A stretch of DNA of 38,668 nt, from positions 1-38,668 of the forward strand of contig JACMOK010000024.1 in assembly GCA_014378065.1 (NCBI GenBank), written 5' to 3'. A program made the position numbers and the translations under genes. The notes below the pieces were generated by a model. It saw only the letters and a list, made by a program, of their open reading frames with translations. It searched no databases and was not told where the DNA came from. This document shows, piece by piece, positions 16,528 to 25,105 of the stretch. The DNA is from Flavobacterium sp. Its GTDB lineage: Bacteria > Bacteroidota > Bacteroidia > Flavobacteriales > Flavobacteriaceae. Position 1 is the stretch's first letter, and each line of letters begins with the position of its first letter.

Positions 16528-17184
16528 TTACAAGTTAAATAAAATTTGTCCGCTCAACAATCCAATATGGGCTTTGAAACTGTCTCCATTATTCAATACC
16601 TTTAATTCGCTTTGGCTGTTTAGTTTGTTTAAAAAATTATTGAGTCCGTACTGATAGCAAACAATGGCACGAAGCCTTTTGTTTCCTGCCGAGATCCCAA
16701 AGTAAAGATTTCCATTTACTTTAGAAACATCAGTGATGTCATTGGCTGTCAACGTCGTTCCTGAAACGATATTTTCTTTACTCTTATTATCAATTCTGAG
16801 TTTCCCATTGACTTGCAACACGGGCCCGAAGTCGAGAGAAACATGGTCTTTCACCACATTATAACTCAACAAGAGGCGCACTTGGACTCCAGATAAAGTA
16901 TATTGAACGTCCTCTTTTTTAAACAATGGTGAAATGGTTTCCACCAAAAAATTACTTTCGGTAAACTGCATACCGAAAATCATACTAAAATCGTTGTAAT
17001 AATTTCCCCGAACCGACAGCCCTCCTATCCATCCTAATGCAGGCCTTGTATTAAAATTACTAGTTGACAAAGACATTTGTGTAACTCCACCTGTAAATCC
17101 GATTCGGTTTCCGTCGCGATAACCATACTGTGCCTGACCCTGAAAAGCACTAGTTAACAGTAAAAGAAATAGTATCTTTTTCAT
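16528..17184 (-). CDS. Outer-membrane beta-barrel protein (PorT-like)
   Basis: The 218-residue protein starts with a Sec signal peptide, MKKILFLLLLTSAFQGQA, cleaved near residue 18. The rest shows alternating strands rich in Gly, Asn and aromatic residues (for example RNGNYYNDFSM-type hairpins, GLSVRGNYYND), ending in a C-terminal hydrophobic phenylalanine/leucine strand (LSGQILFNL). This fits the small outer-membrane beta-barrel family common in Bacteroidetes. The cargo or role is unknown. The gene faces the SPFH gene divergently across an 82-bp spacer. The start is the ATG at 17184. The barrel call rests on signal peptide and strand pattern, not on a specific motif. Confidence 0.75.
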   Translation of the reverse strand: MKKILFLLLLTSAFQGQAQYGYRDGNRIGFTGGVTQMSLSTSNFNTRPALGWIGGLSVRGNYYNDFSMIFGMQFTESNFLVETISPLFKKEDVQYTLSGVQVRLLLSYNVVKDHVSLDFGPVLQVNGKLRIDNKSKENIVSGTTLTANDITDVSKVNGNLYFGISAGNKRLRAIVCYQYGLNNFLNKLNSQSELKVLNNGDSFKAHIGLLSGQILFNL

Positions 17185-17218
17185 TTGTTTATTTTAAGGT
17201 TTAAGTTCGCTAAAGTAC

Positions 17219-17249
17219 TTTGTTTTTTGTAACTTAACAGATAATTTTA
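17219..17249 (+). promoter_or_regulatory. Probable -33/-7 promoter of the SPFH gene
   Basis: TTTG (17219-17222), a 19-nt spacer and TAATTTTA (17242-17249) approximate the Bacteroidetes promoter with a final A in place of G. The ATG at 17267 is 17 nt downstream. Confidence 0.45.
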
Positions 17250-17266
17250 ACTTAATTATTACACCA

Positions 17267-18259
17267 ATGGACATTACATTAATACTAATTCTGGTTTTTT
17301 TACTGTTTATTTTTTTCTCTTCTTTCTTTACCGTAAAGCAACAAACTTCTGTCATTATTGAACGTTTCGGAAAATTTTTAAGCGTCCGCAATTCAGGATT
17401 GCAGTTAAAAATTCCATTAATTGATCGTGTTGCCGGTCGTGTCAATCTTAAAATCCAACAGCTCGATGTGATTATTGAAACCAAAACCAAAGACAATGTT
17501 TTTGTGAAAATGAAAGTCTCTGTTCAGTTCAAAGTAATTCAAGACAAAGTTTACGATGCGTTTTACAAATTGGAATATCCGCATGATCAAATTACTGCGT
17601 ATGTTTTTGATGTGGTTCGTGCCGAAGTTCCTAAACTCAAATTGGACGATGTGTTTGAAAGAAAAGACGACATTGCCATTGCCGTAAAACGCGAACTTAA
17701 CGAGGCCATGACTACTTATGGTTACGACATTATTAATACCTTGGTTACCGATATAGATCCGGACATACAAGTGAAAAATGCGATGAACCGCATCAATGCT
17801 GCCGATAGAGAAAAAACAGCCGCTGAATTTGAAGGCGAAAGCACCCGAATCAGAATTGTTGCTAAAGCCAAAGCAGAAGCAGAAAGCAAACGATTGCAGG
17901 GACAAGGAATTGCCGACCAACGAAGAGAAATTGCGCGGGGTTTGGTAGAGAGTGTAGAAGTACTCAATAAAGTAGGCATTAATTCGCAAGAAGCCTCCGC
18001 ATTGATTGTGGTGACGCAACATTATGACACTTTGCAAGCCATTGGTGCGGATGCCAATTCTAATTTGATTTTACTCCCGAACTCTCCGCAAGCCGGAAGC
18101 GATATGCTCAATAATATGGTCGCTTCGTTTAGCGCCTCGAATCAAGTGGGCGAAATGATGAAGAAAAACAACCGAAAACTCAAACCAAAAATTGAAGACC
18201 ATCATTCAAACTATGAGGTTCCGAAACCTGAAAATCCAGAAGCATCAGCATCGGAATAA
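17267..18259 (+). CDS. SPFH/Band 7 (stomatin-like) membrane protein
   Basis: The 330-residue protein belongs to the stomatin/prohibitin/HflC group, which form large membrane-anchored rings and organise membrane microdomains or proteases. An N-terminal transmembrane segment covers residues 4-22. The Band 7 domain follows from about 25 to 200, with the typical VIERFGKFLSVRNSGLQLKIPLIDRV opening split across residues 30-55, and an Ala/Glu-rich coiled coil at about 185-240 (AADREKTAAEFEGES). The tail is charged and rich in Pro, Asn and Glu. No partner NfeD-type protease gene is adjacent. A strong terminator lies right after the stop. The family call is secure; the specific role is unknown. Confidence 0.88.
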   Translation: MDITLILILVFLLFIFFSSFFTVKQQTSVIIERFGKFLSVRNSGLQLKIPLIDRVAGRVNLKIQQLDVIIETKTKDNVFVKMKVSVQFKVIQDKVYDAFYKLEYPHDQITAYVFDVVRAEVPKLKLDDVFERKDDIAIAVKRELNEAMTTYGYDIINTLVTDIDPDIQVKNAMNRINAADREKTAAEFEGESTRIRIVAKAKAEAESKRLQGQGIADQRREIARGLVESVEVLNKVGINSQEASALIVVTQHYDTLQAIGADANSNLILLPNSPQAGSDMLNNMVASFSASNQVGEMMKKNNRKLKPKIEDHHSNYEVPKPENPEASASE

Positions 18260-18265
18260 CTGCAA

Positions 18266-18299
18266 CATAAAAAAGAGGCTTTTAAGCCTCTTTTTTATG
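18266..18299. terminator. Bidirectional terminator between SPFH and ytxH-like genes
   Basis: A perfect 16-bp inverted repeat (18266-18281 and 18284-18299) with core AAGAGGCTT/AAGCCTCTT and a 2-nt centre is flanked by A and T runs on both sides. It lies between two convergent genes and should end transcription in both directions. Confidence 0.9.
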
Positions 18300-18317
18300 T
18301 TTTAACAACAACCCAGC

Positions 18318-18677
18318 TTAATTAGATAACTGCGTGGTATGCTGACCGTCAATCTGCAGTTTGGCATTCTTCCTTTTAAGATCAGCCAATTTGGTTTCCA
18401 AAAATGAAATGATATCTTCTGCTTTGTGGCTCATATTTGAAACCAAATTATCGTAGGTTTCTTCGAGATCAGATTCGGCTACCGAAAACCGATCTGCCAA
18501 TTCACCCGACACATCGGCCAGTTTATTTTTAAAGTTATTTTTGGCATCATCAAAGTCGTCTTTTAATTTTGCTCTGGTGTAGGTGCCTTTGTCTGGAGCA
18601 TATAAAATTCCTACTATTCCCCCAATCGCTGCACCGGCTAAAAGTGCTAATACTGTATTTCCGCTATTTGCTGACAT
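18318..18677 (-). CDS. YtxH domain-containing small membrane protein
   Basis: The 119-residue protein has the YtxH pattern: an N-terminal glycine-rich transmembrane helix (residues 7-25, LALLAGAAIGGIVGILYAP) followed by the conserved APDKGTYTR-type turn and a long amphipathic helical tail. YtxH proteins are small, often stress-induced and of unknown function. A TATCTTTA -7-like element lies 27 nt upstream of the ATG at 18677. The 268 bp between this gene and the end of glnS are AT-rich, contain that promoter and one TGTTAACA palindrome (18733-18740), and otherwise hold nothing I recognise. Confidence 0.8.
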   Translation of the reverse strand: MSANSGNTVLALLAGAAIGGIVGILYAPDKGTYTRAKLKDDFDDAKNNFKNKLADVSGELADRFSVAESDLEETYDNLVSNMSHKAEDIISFLETKLADLKRKNAKLQIDGQHTTQLSN

Positions 18678-18703
18678 CCTTTTATGTTTTAAAATTTACA
18701 AGC

Positions 18704-18711
18704 TAAAGATA
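18704..18711 (-). promoter_or_regulatory. -7-like element for the ytxH-like gene
   Basis: The minus strand reads TATCTTTA, one base off TAnnTTTG, 26 nt upstream of the ATG. No -33 TTG lies at the expected spacing. Confidence 0.4.
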
Positions 18712-18945
18712 TCGACTTTATAAACAATCGAATGTTAACAACCCGTTAAAGTAAACTTAATTATGCTTTTAACTTAAAATAAGCCGTGCTGTGAAAGCAA
18801 ATTTTTTCCGCCTTTCTTGTGGTTGCGATTTTAACTATTTGCGCTTACAATCGAGTTATGTGGCTTTTTTTTATTGATAATAATTATCAGATATCTCTTT
18901 TTAATAAGAAAAATCAATGCCTAAAAAATAGCTTCGAAAATGAAA

Positions 18946-21042
18946 TTATAAAATTTGTGAAAGCAACTGCAAAACAACTGCGCTTTTCTCAGTCGTTTTT
19001 AAATCATTGAGTTGTATTTTGTACATTTCTAAATAACGCTCGTCTTTGATCATATTTTGAATCGCTTCAAATCTTACAAATTCAGATTCACTTTTTAAAG
19101 ACATTACGTATAACTTGTGAAGGGTTTCGGAATCGATGTCGGTAGTCTTTATTTTGTTGTTGTATTTTAAAAGAAAATGAGCAAAAAGCAATGAACTTTT
19201 GGTGTTGTTAATATTTTTCTTTAAAGAATTTTGAAGCAGGCTAAAGTTAGAAACCGTTTTGACATTTTCTGCAATACTATTTTCTATGGCAGCGCGTTGC
19301 CCAAATTCCACTTTAAAATATTTATTGATTTCTTTAAGCGAATTATTAATACAATTCTCCTCCTTTTTTCCTTTTTCTTCCCATGCATCTTTTAGTCCTA
19401 CGGTTTTGTTAAACACCAATTTCTTTGCGCTGCTATCTCGATCGACCGTAAAATAGCCCAAACGTTGAAATTGGAATTTATCTTCATTTTCTGCCGTGGC
19501 CAAACTAGGCTCTACAAATCCGGCAATTACTTTTAAGGAATCTGGATTGACAAATTCCAGAAAATCTTTTTCTTTATGCGAATCCGGCGCTTCATCTGTA
19601 AACAAGCGATCATACAAACGAATTTCAGCTTCAACGGCATGCGGAATTGAAACCCAGTGCAACGTTCCGGAAACTTTTCTTTGACTGGCTTCTGTTCCGC
19701 TACCGCTCAGACTCTCAGTATCATATGTCGCATGAATTTCAGTGACAATGCCATCCGCATCTTTCACGACACTTTCGCCCCGAACAATATAGGCATTTTT
19801 AAGTCGCACTTCTTTCCCCAAACTCAAACGAAAAAATTTTGAAGGCGCTTCTTCTAAAAAATCTTCTTTTTCAATATACAATTCTTTTGAAAAAGGCAAT
19901 TTTCGATAACCTGCCGCGGCATCTTCGGGATTGTTTTCGGCTTCGAGCCATTCCTCTTTTTTCTCAGGATAGTTTGTAATGACTAATTTTACAGGATCCA
20001 AAACCGCCATGACTCTGGGCGCTATTTTATTGAGGTCTTCGCGAATGCAAAATTCCAAAACCGAAACATCAATCAAGTTGTCGCGTTTCGCAATTCCTGT
20101 GGTATTGGCAAAATTTCTTATGGATGCTGGCGTGTAGCCTCTTCTGCGCAAGCCTGAAATGGTGGACATTCTTGGGTCATCCCAGCCATTTACATGGTTT
20201 TCTTTTACTAATTGGAGTAGTTTTCTTTTACTTACTACAGTATGGCTTAAATTCCGACGAGCAAATTCGCGTTGTTTGGGCCTCACAAGATTATTGTCAT
20301 ACAACTGGTCCAGAAACCAATCGTACAGTTCTCTATGCGGGAGAAATTCCAAGGTGCAAAAAGAATGTGAAATCTGTTCCAAATAATCGCTTTCGCCATG
20401 CGCCCAATCATACATCGGATAAATACACCAATTGTCGCCGGTTCGGTGGTGGTGTTTGTGCAAAATGCGATACATGATGGGATCTCGCATTAGCATGTTA
20501 CTCGATTTCATATCAATTTTAGCGCGCAAAATATGCGTACCTTCGGGGAAGGCCCCCTTTTTCATCTGGTCAAAAAGCGTTAAGTTTTCGCCAACAGTTC
20601 GGTTCCGAAACGGACTATCTGTTCCTGTAGTAGCCGGGGTTCCCTTTTGTATCGCCATGATTTCGGAAGACTGGCTATCGACATAGGCTTTGTCTTTTTT
20701 AATTAATTCGATGGCCCAATCATAAAGTTGTTGAAAATAATCTGAAGCATAGCGCTCTTCGGACCATTCATAACCCAGCCACTGTACATCGCGTTTGATG
20801 GCATCCACAAATTCCTGTTCCTCTTTGGCCGGATTAGTATCGTCGAAACGCAAGTTGACGGGCGCTCTATAATCGATCCCTAAACCAAAATTTAAAGCTA
20901 TCGAACTGGCGTGACCTATATGCAAATAACCGTTGGGTTCTGGCGGAAAACGAAAACGCAAATGATCGGCAGACATGCCGTTTTTAAGATCTTCTTCTAT
21001 AATTTGTTCAATGAAATTGAGTGATTTTTCTTCGGTTGACAT
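18946..21042 (-). CDS. glnS: Glutaminyl-tRNA synthetase with C-terminal extension
   Basis: This class I synthetase charges tRNA-Gln directly with glutamine. The 698-residue product has RFPPEPNGYLHIGHAS with the HIGH motif at residues 41-44, and a second signature VVSKRK near 270. The catalytic core and two beta-barrel anticodon domains end near residue 560 (VGLKDAWEEK), about where E. coli GlnS ends. About 135 further residues (564-698) form a Lys/Asn/Leu-rich, apparently all-helical extension. I do not see an obvious YqeY domain, which is the extension known in some other bacteria. The longest ORF begins at a TTG at 21063, but that codon is inside a TAACTTTG promoter element, so the ATG at 21042 is used. 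Confidence 0.95.
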   Translation of the reverse strand: MSTEEKSLNFIEQIIEEDLKNGMSADHLRFRFPPEPNGYLHIGHASSIALNFGLGIDYRAPVNLRFDDTNPAKEEQEFVDAIKRDVQWLGYEWSEERYASDYFQQLYDWAIELIKKDKAYVDSQSSEIMAIQKGTPATTGTDSPFRNRTVGENLTLFDQMKKGAFPEGTHILRAKIDMKSSNMLMRDPIMYRILHKHHHRTGDNWCIYPMYDWAHGESDYLEQISHSFCTLEFLPHRELYDWFLDQLYDNNLVRPKQREFARRNLSHTVVSKRKLLQLVKENHVNGWDDPRMSTISGLRRRGYTPASIRNFANTTGIAKRDNLIDVSVLEFCIREDLNKIAPRVMAVLDPVKLVITNYPEKKEEWLEAENNPEDAAAGYRKLPFSKELYIEKEDFLEEAPSKFFRLSLGKEVRLKNAYIVRGESVVKDADGIVTEIHATYDTESLSGSGTEASQRKVSGTLHWVSIPHAVEAEIRLYDRLFTDEAPDSHKEKDFLEFVNPDSLKVIAGFVEPSLATAENEDKFQFQRLGYFTVDRDSSAKKLVFNKTVGLKDAWEEKGKKEENCINNSLKEINKYFKVEFGQRAAIENSIAENVKTVSNFSLLQNSLKKNINNTKSSLLFAHFLLKYNNKIKTTDIDSETLHKLYVMSLKSESEFVRFEAIQNMIKDERYLEMYKIQLNDLKTTEKSAVVLQLLSQIL

Positions 21043-21060
21043 ATTGCAAATTTTGAGTGG

Positions 21061-21068
21061 CAAAGTTA
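21061..21068 (-). promoter_or_regulatory. -7 promoter element for glnS
   Basis: The minus strand reads TAACTTTG, a full TAnnTTTG match, 18 nt upstream of the ATG at 21042. It contains the in-frame TTG of the longest ORF, excluding that codon as the start. Confidence 0.6.
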
Positions 21069-21139
21069 TTAAAATTGTTGGTTAATTGGTCATGCCACAG
21101 ATAGGTGCTTTTGTGGGTGATCAAAAAATAAATATTTTG

Positions 21140-21147
21140 TACTTTTA
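21140..21147 (+). promoter_or_regulatory. -7-like element for folB
   Basis: TACTTTTA is one base from TAnnTTTG and lies 40 nt upstream of the folB ATG. The same variant occurs upstream of the DUF4175 operon. Confidence 0.35.
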
Positions 21148-21187
21148 CGAAATCAATTCGAATTGAAGATCAATAAACACGCTTAGC

Positions 21188-21547
21188 ATGGGAAACATAA
21201 TATTGAAAAACATCCGGACATTTTCCTACCATGGCTGTCTGGAGGAAGAAAGTAAAATTGGTTCTGACTACAGGGTTGATTTAGAAATTAAAACCGATTT
21301 GAGAAAGTCATCTGTGTCTGATAGTTTAGAAGATACGGTGGATTACGTTTTTTTAAACCGCATTGTGGTAACTGAAATGGCGGTGCGTTCTAATTTACTA
21401 GAACATGTAGCACGCCGAATTATTACCCGGATTTTCAAGGAAATTCCACAAATATCTAGGATCATTTTGGCGGTTTCAAAAATAAATCCGCCGATTGGTG
21501 GTGATGTCGAAGCCGTTACAATTGAAATGGAAGAATACCGAAATTAG
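21188..21547 (+). CDS. folB: Dihydroneopterin aldolase
   Basis: FolB converts 7,8-dihydroneopterin to 6-hydroxymethyl-dihydropterin and glycolaldehyde in folate synthesis. The 119-residue protein has the normal length. Family signatures are the N-terminal FSYHGCLEEE segment (residues 13-22), DTVDYVFLNRIV in the middle (about 49-60), the LLEHVARRI helix around the catalytic region (about 70-78) and a C-terminal VSKINPPIGGDVEAVTIE stretch. The start is the ATG at 21188. It is followed 82 nt later by tRNA-Cys, which has its own promoter. No other folate gene is adjacent. Confidence 0.93.
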   Translation: MGNIILKNIRTFSYHGCLEEESKIGSDYRVDLEIKTDLRKSSVSDSLEDTVDYVFLNRIVVTEMAVRSNLLEHVARRIITRIFKEIPQISRIILAVSKINPPIGGDVEAVTIEMEEYRN

Positions 21548-21606
21548 TCGTCACGTGTTTTGTAAATTAATTCGAAATTTAAAATTCAAAATTCAAAATA
21601 ATTTAT

Positions 21607-21614
21607 TAAGTTTG
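21607..21614 (+). promoter_or_regulatory. -7 promoter element for tRNA-Cys
   Basis: TAAGTTTG is a full TAnnTTTG match ending 15 nt before the mature tRNA 5' end, consistent with a short 5' leader removed by RNase P. Confidence 0.55.
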
Positions 21615-21629
21615 CCGTCCATTCATGAT

Positions 21630-21700
21630 GGCGTCGTGGCCGAGTGGCTAGGCTGGGCTCTGCAAAAGCTCCTACTGCGGTTCGAATCCGCACGATGCCT
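21630..21700 (+). tRNA. tRNA-Cys (anticodon GCA)
   Basis: The 71-nt sequence folds as a cloverleaf. The acceptor stem pairs GGCGTCG with CGATGCC (one G-U pair), with discriminator U at 21700. The anticodon stem GGGCT/AGCTC encloses loop CTGCAAA, whose anticodon GCA is at 21662-21664 and reads UGC/UGU. The T arm is TGCGG-TTCGAAT-CCGCA. U at the discriminator fits tRNA-Cys. The 3' CCA is not encoded, so CCA must be added enzymatically. A hairpin terminator follows at once. Confidence 0.95.
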
Positions 21701-21704
21701 CAAA

Positions 21705-21731
21705 AAAAACCTCTCCATCCGAGAGGTTTTT
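21705..21731 (+). terminator. Terminator after tRNA-Cys
   Basis: The 6-bp GC-rich stem CCTCTC (21710-21715)/GAGAGG (21721-21726) is extended by A5/T5 runs on either side, with a 5-nt loop. It lies directly after the tRNA and before the convergent LysE-type gene, so it may also act on that transcript. Confidence 0.85.
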
Positions 21732-21758
21732 GTTATTATTGGGAATCGTTTGACTAAG

Positions 21759-22433
21759 TCATTCTATCTTCTCCAAAACCTTTTTCGCTAGTTTTTGATC
21801 ACTTGGAAACCAACCTTGAAACATCAATACCAATCCGAAAGCAACGAGTAAAATACTGATTATTTTTTTTATTTTTAGAATATTATTCGGCGTCATTTTA
21901 TGTTTTAGCTGTTTGGCCAAAATAATTTTGCCTGTGTCTACAAACAAATAAGTCCCAATCACGGTGCTAAAAAATACGATCATTCGCGAGCTTTCTAACT
22001 CTAGTTTCGGACCAAAAGTAATTAAGATCAGAAACCAAAACAACAATACTCCTACGTTGATGAAATTGAGTAAAAACCCTTTAAAAAACAAACTCAAATA
22101 ATTGTTTTTAGTGATTTCAATAACAAGATTCTCATCAAGATTTTTAGTTGCTTTTTTAATTTTAAGAAATGAAATTATTCCATAGGTAAGCATTAGAATG
22201 CCTCCGAAAATGTAAATGGCTGGGTCATTTTTTATGCTTAATATTAAGCGATAACTACTGAAATATGCCAACGTAATGAAAAGAATATCGGCCGTTACCA
22301 CACCCAAATCAAAAACAAAGGCAGCTCGAAAACCTTTCACTGCGCTGGTTTCCAGCAGCACAAAAAAAACAGGACCAATCATGAAACTTAAAAAGATTCC
22401 TAATGGTATTCCTGATAAAATATCTTGAAGCAT
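21759..22433 (-). CDS. LysE-family amino-acid exporter (translocator)
   Basis: The 224-residue inner-membrane protein has about six hydrophobic segments and the characteristic LysE/RhtB N-terminus: IPLGIFLSFMIGPVFFVLLE (residues 9-28) followed by a short basic loop and FDLGVVTADILFI (about 41-53). A charged middle loop with KKATKNLDEN precedes three further helices. Characterised relatives export lysine, homoserine, threonine or other metabolites; the substrate here cannot be deduced. It is transcribed toward the tRNA-Cys terminator. The short C-terminal tail is Lys rich. It starts 67 nt downstream of the rnr stop on the same strand, so read-through from rnr is possible. Confidence 0.85.
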   Translation of the reverse strand: MLQDILSGIPLGIFLSFMIGPVFFVLLETSAVKGFRAAFVFDLGVVTADILFITLAYFSSYRLILSIKNDPAIYIFGGILMLTYGIISFLKIKKATKNLDENLVIEITKNNYLSLFFKGFLLNFINVGVLLFWFLILITFGPKLELESSRMIVFFSTVIGTYLFVDTGKIILAKQLKHKMTPNNILKIKKIISILLVAFGLVLMFQGWFPSDQKLAKKVLEKIE

Positions 22434-22500
22434 TTTTATGGGATGTGTAAAATCAAAAATAAGTAATTATTTATTACCGTACGTAAATGTACAACTGCAT

Positions 22501-24687
22501 TTAAATTGAATCATTCTTTCTTATGAAATGAAAATCCAATTGTTTTTTAACCAAATCGGCATTCTTCACTTTTACATACACTTCGTCTCCGAGTTGCAAC
22601 ACATTTTTAGAAATTTCGCCAACCAATGCATATTGCTTGTCATCGAAAGTGTAATAATCGTCTCTGATTTCCCGTATGCGACACATGCCTTCACACTTAT
22701 TTTCGACAATCTCTACATAAATACCCCACTCAGTAACGCCTGAAATTACACCTAAAAACTCCTGGTCTTTGTGGTCCTGCATGTATTTGATCTGCATGTA
22801 TTTTACACTATCGCGTTCTGCACTGGTGGCCAAGCCCTCCATGTTTGAAGAATGTTGGCATTTCTCTTCATACAAATCGGCATCGGCAGATTTTCCGCCA
22901 TCAAGATAATACTGTAAAAGACGGTGTACCATGACATCCGGATAACGCCGTATCGGAGAAGTAAAGTGCGAATAGTAATCAAAGGCCAAACCGTAATGGC
23001 CTATGTTTTCGGTAGAATATTTGGCTTTACTCATGCTTCTGATGGTTAAAGTATCTACCAAATTTTGTTCTTTTTTACCTACAACATCATTCAATAAAGT
23101 GTTTAACGACTTTGAAATATCGGATTTTGTTTTGAAATTAATGCTGTAGCCAAACTTTGAAATAATGTTTTGCAGATTGATTAATTTATCTTCATTGGGT
23201 TCGTCATGAATTCGATACACAAAGGTTTTCTTTTGTTTTCCAATAAATTCTGCTACTTTCTTGTTGGCCAAAAGCATGAATTCTTCAATCAAATGGTTTG
23301 CATCTTTAGACATTTTAAAATAAACCCCTTCTGGTTCTCCTGCTTCATTGAGGTTGAATTTTACTTCGACCTTATCAAAAGAAATCGCACCTTCATTCAT
23401 GCGGTTCCTCCTTAGAATTTTAGCCAATTCATCTAATTTTAACGTCGCGGCAACAATGTCGTTATTGACCACATAGGACTTTCCTGTAATTGAAATTTCT
23501 TGTGGAATCGTATCATCTTTTGTTTCAATAATGTATTGTGCTTCCTCGTACGCAAATCTTTGGTCAGAAAAAATAACAGTTCTGCCAAACCATTGTTCGA
23601 TTACTTGCGCCTTTTCGTTAATTTCAAATATGGCTGAGAAGGTATATTTTTCTTCATTGGGTCTAAGTGAACAAGCAAAATTAGACAATACCTCTGGAAG
23701 CATGGGCACAACGCGATCTACTAAATACACTGAAGTACCCCGTTTGTAGGCCTCCTCGTCAAGAATAGTTCCTTCTTCTAAGTAATAAGAAACATCGGCA
23801 ATGTGAATGCCAATTTCGTAATTTCCGTTTTCTAAACTTTTAAAAGACAAGGCATCATCAAAATCTTTGGCATCTTTAGGATCGATCGTAAAAGTGAGTG
23901 TGTCGCGAAGATCCCTGCGTTTTTCAATTTCGCTTTGTTGAATCGAAGTATCAATTTTTTGCGCAAACACTTCCACATCAATCGGAAAATCATAAGGCAA
24001 ACCATATTCGGCTAAAATTGCATGAATTTCGGTGTTGTGTTCACCAGGTTTTCCTAAAACCTTAATTATAGCACCAAACGGACTGTCTGCTTTCTTGGGC
24101 CAATCCTCAATTTTTGCAATCACAACATCACCTTGTTCAGCCTCACCTATTTTATCTTTTGGGATAAAAATATCAGTATACATTTTTGCATTGGCTGTAG
24201 TAACAAACGCAAAGTTTTTTTGAATATCGATCACGCCAACAAATTCTGTTTTCTTCCTTTCCAGCACTTCAATCACTTCCCCTTCAGGCTTTTTTCCGCG
24301 TCTTCGATTATAAACATATACTCTTACCTTGTCTTTATCTAAGGCATGATTTAAATTATTGGTGGGAATAAAAACATCATCTTCAAAATCTTCACAAATG
24401 AAATAGGCTGTTTTTCGGGAAGTCATATCAATAGTGCCTTCATAATAATCTTGACTCACTGCTTTGACCAAATAATTACCTGGATCGGTTTCAGTAATCA
24501 CTTTTTGAGCCGCAAGAATTTTTAAATCCTTAATAATTTCATTACGGCTTTTGGTATCATCCAATTCTAATACCGCGGCAATCTGTTTATAGTTAAATGG
24601 TTTATTGGCATTTTGTGATAAAATTTTTAAAATCTTCTCAGAGAAAGTTTTCTCTTTTTTTCCAAAGTTTTTTGGTGGTTTACTCAT
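22501..24687 (-). CDS. rnr: Ribonuclease R
   Basis: RNase R is a processive 3'-5' exoribonuclease that degrades structured RNA. The 728-residue protein has an N-terminal winged-helix region (residues 15-70), cold-shock/OB domains (about 75-225), the RNB catalytic domain with DPKDAKDFDDALSF near 270-283 carrying the metal-binding aspartates, and HFTSPIRRYPDVMVHRLLQ near 570. A C-terminal S1 domain covers about 640-720 (EFLGVISGVTEWGIYVEI). It lacks the long basic tail of E. coli RNase R, as is usual in Bacteroidetes. It is divergent from the DUF2007 gene, with a 107-bp shared promoter region. Confidence 0.96.
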   Translation of the reverse strand: MSKPPKNFGKKEKTFSEKILKILSQNANKPFNYKQIAAVLELDDTKSRNEIIKDLKILAAQKVITETDPGNYLVKAVSQDYYEGTIDMTSRKTAYFICEDFEDDVFIPTNNLNHALDKDKVRVYVYNRRRGKKPEGEVIEVLERKKTEFVGVIDIQKNFAFVTTANAKMYTDIFIPKDKIGEAEQGDVVIAKIEDWPKKADSPFGAIIKVLGKPGEHNTEIHAILAEYGLPYDFPIDVEVFAQKIDTSIQQSEIEKRRDLRDTLTFTIDPKDAKDFDDALSFKSLENGNYEIGIHIADVSYYLEEGTILDEEAYKRGTSVYLVDRVVPMLPEVLSNFACSLRPNEEKYTFSAIFEINEKAQVIEQWFGRTVIFSDQRFAYEEAQYIIETKDDTIPQEISITGKSYVVNNDIVAATLKLDELAKILRRNRMNEGAISFDKVEVKFNLNEAGEPEGVYFKMSKDANHLIEEFMLLANKKVAEFIGKQKKTFVYRIHDEPNEDKLINLQNIISKFGYSINFKTKSDISKSLNTLLNDVVGKKEQNLVDTLTIRSMSKAKYSTENIGHYGLAFDYYSHFTSPIRRYPDVMVHRLLQYYLDGGKSADADLYEEKCQHSSNMEGLATSAERDSVKYMQIKYMQDHKDQEFLGVISGVTEWGIYVEIVENKCEGMCRIREIRDDYYTFDDKQYALVGEISKNVLQLGDEVYVKVKNADLVKKQLDFHFIRKNDSI

Positions 24688-24774
24688 ATCTGTTTTACTT
24701 AAAGGCTGAAAATTACGAAATAGTTAAGAATTTTCGGTTAACCCTTTTTAGTTTTAAAGAAAAAATAACTTTCG

Positions 24775-24782
24775 TATCTTTA
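24775..24782 (+). promoter_or_regulatory. -7-like element for the DUF2007 gene
   Basis: TATCTTTA (one base from TAnnTTTG) lies 12 nt upstream of the ATG at 24795. It supports that ATG over upstream in-frame codons of the longer ORF, which run antisense into rnr. Confidence 0.45.
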
Positions 24783-24794
24783 AAAAAAACACAA

Positions 24795-25031
24795 ATGCAA
24801 GATTTTGAAACCATTGCTGTCTTTAATTACACGCACGAAATTGTAATTTTAAAACACAGGCTAGACCAAGAAGGTATACATTACTATTTTGAAAACGAAG
24901 CTACTGTATCTATAGTGCCGTTTTATTCAAATGCGCTTGGCGGCATCAAACTTAAAATTCATCGCAACGATTTTGAAACTGTCAAAATAATTTTAGACGA
25001 GTTGAACGGGTCTAATTTGAATATTGTTTGA
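24795..25031 (+). CDS. DUF2007 small protein (putative signal-transducing protein)
   Basis: The 78-residue protein resembles the DUF2007 family of small cytosolic proteins, described only as putative signal-transducing proteins. The sequence alternates strands and one helix: an opening with TIAVFNYTHEIVILKHRLDQ, then GIHYYFENEATVSIVPFYSN, and an ending with FETVKIILDEL. The longer ORF beginning at 24597 is rejected because its first 66 codons overlap rnr antisense and precede the promoter element. The start is the ATG at 24795. It is the last gene before the 641-bp AT-rich gap and is transcribed toward it. The function is unknown. Confidence 0.75.
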   Translation: MQDFETIAVFNYTHEIVILKHRLDQEGIHYYFENEATVSIVPFYSNALGGIKLKIHRNDFETVKIILDELNGSNLNIV

Positions 25032-25105
25032 AAGTTGTCAACATTTATTAAAAACAACAAAAATAAAAATTTAATTTAAATTATTTTATGGTGGTTATTA
25101 TAGCA

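Noticed and set aside
18819..19010. Plus-strand 63-codon ORF beyond glnS
   Set aside because: It overlaps the glnS 3' end antisense, with no promoter or family resemblance.
20124..20686. Overlapping plus-strand ORFs inside glnS
   Set aside because: Antisense shadows of a conserved synthetase with no protein-like motifs.
21552..21557. CACGTG core just after folB as parS
   Set aside because: Outer arms are not palindromic and match the consensus poorly.
24597..24794. N-terminal extension of the DUF2007 protein
   Set aside because: It runs antisense into rnr and precedes a promoter-like element and a good ATG at 24795.
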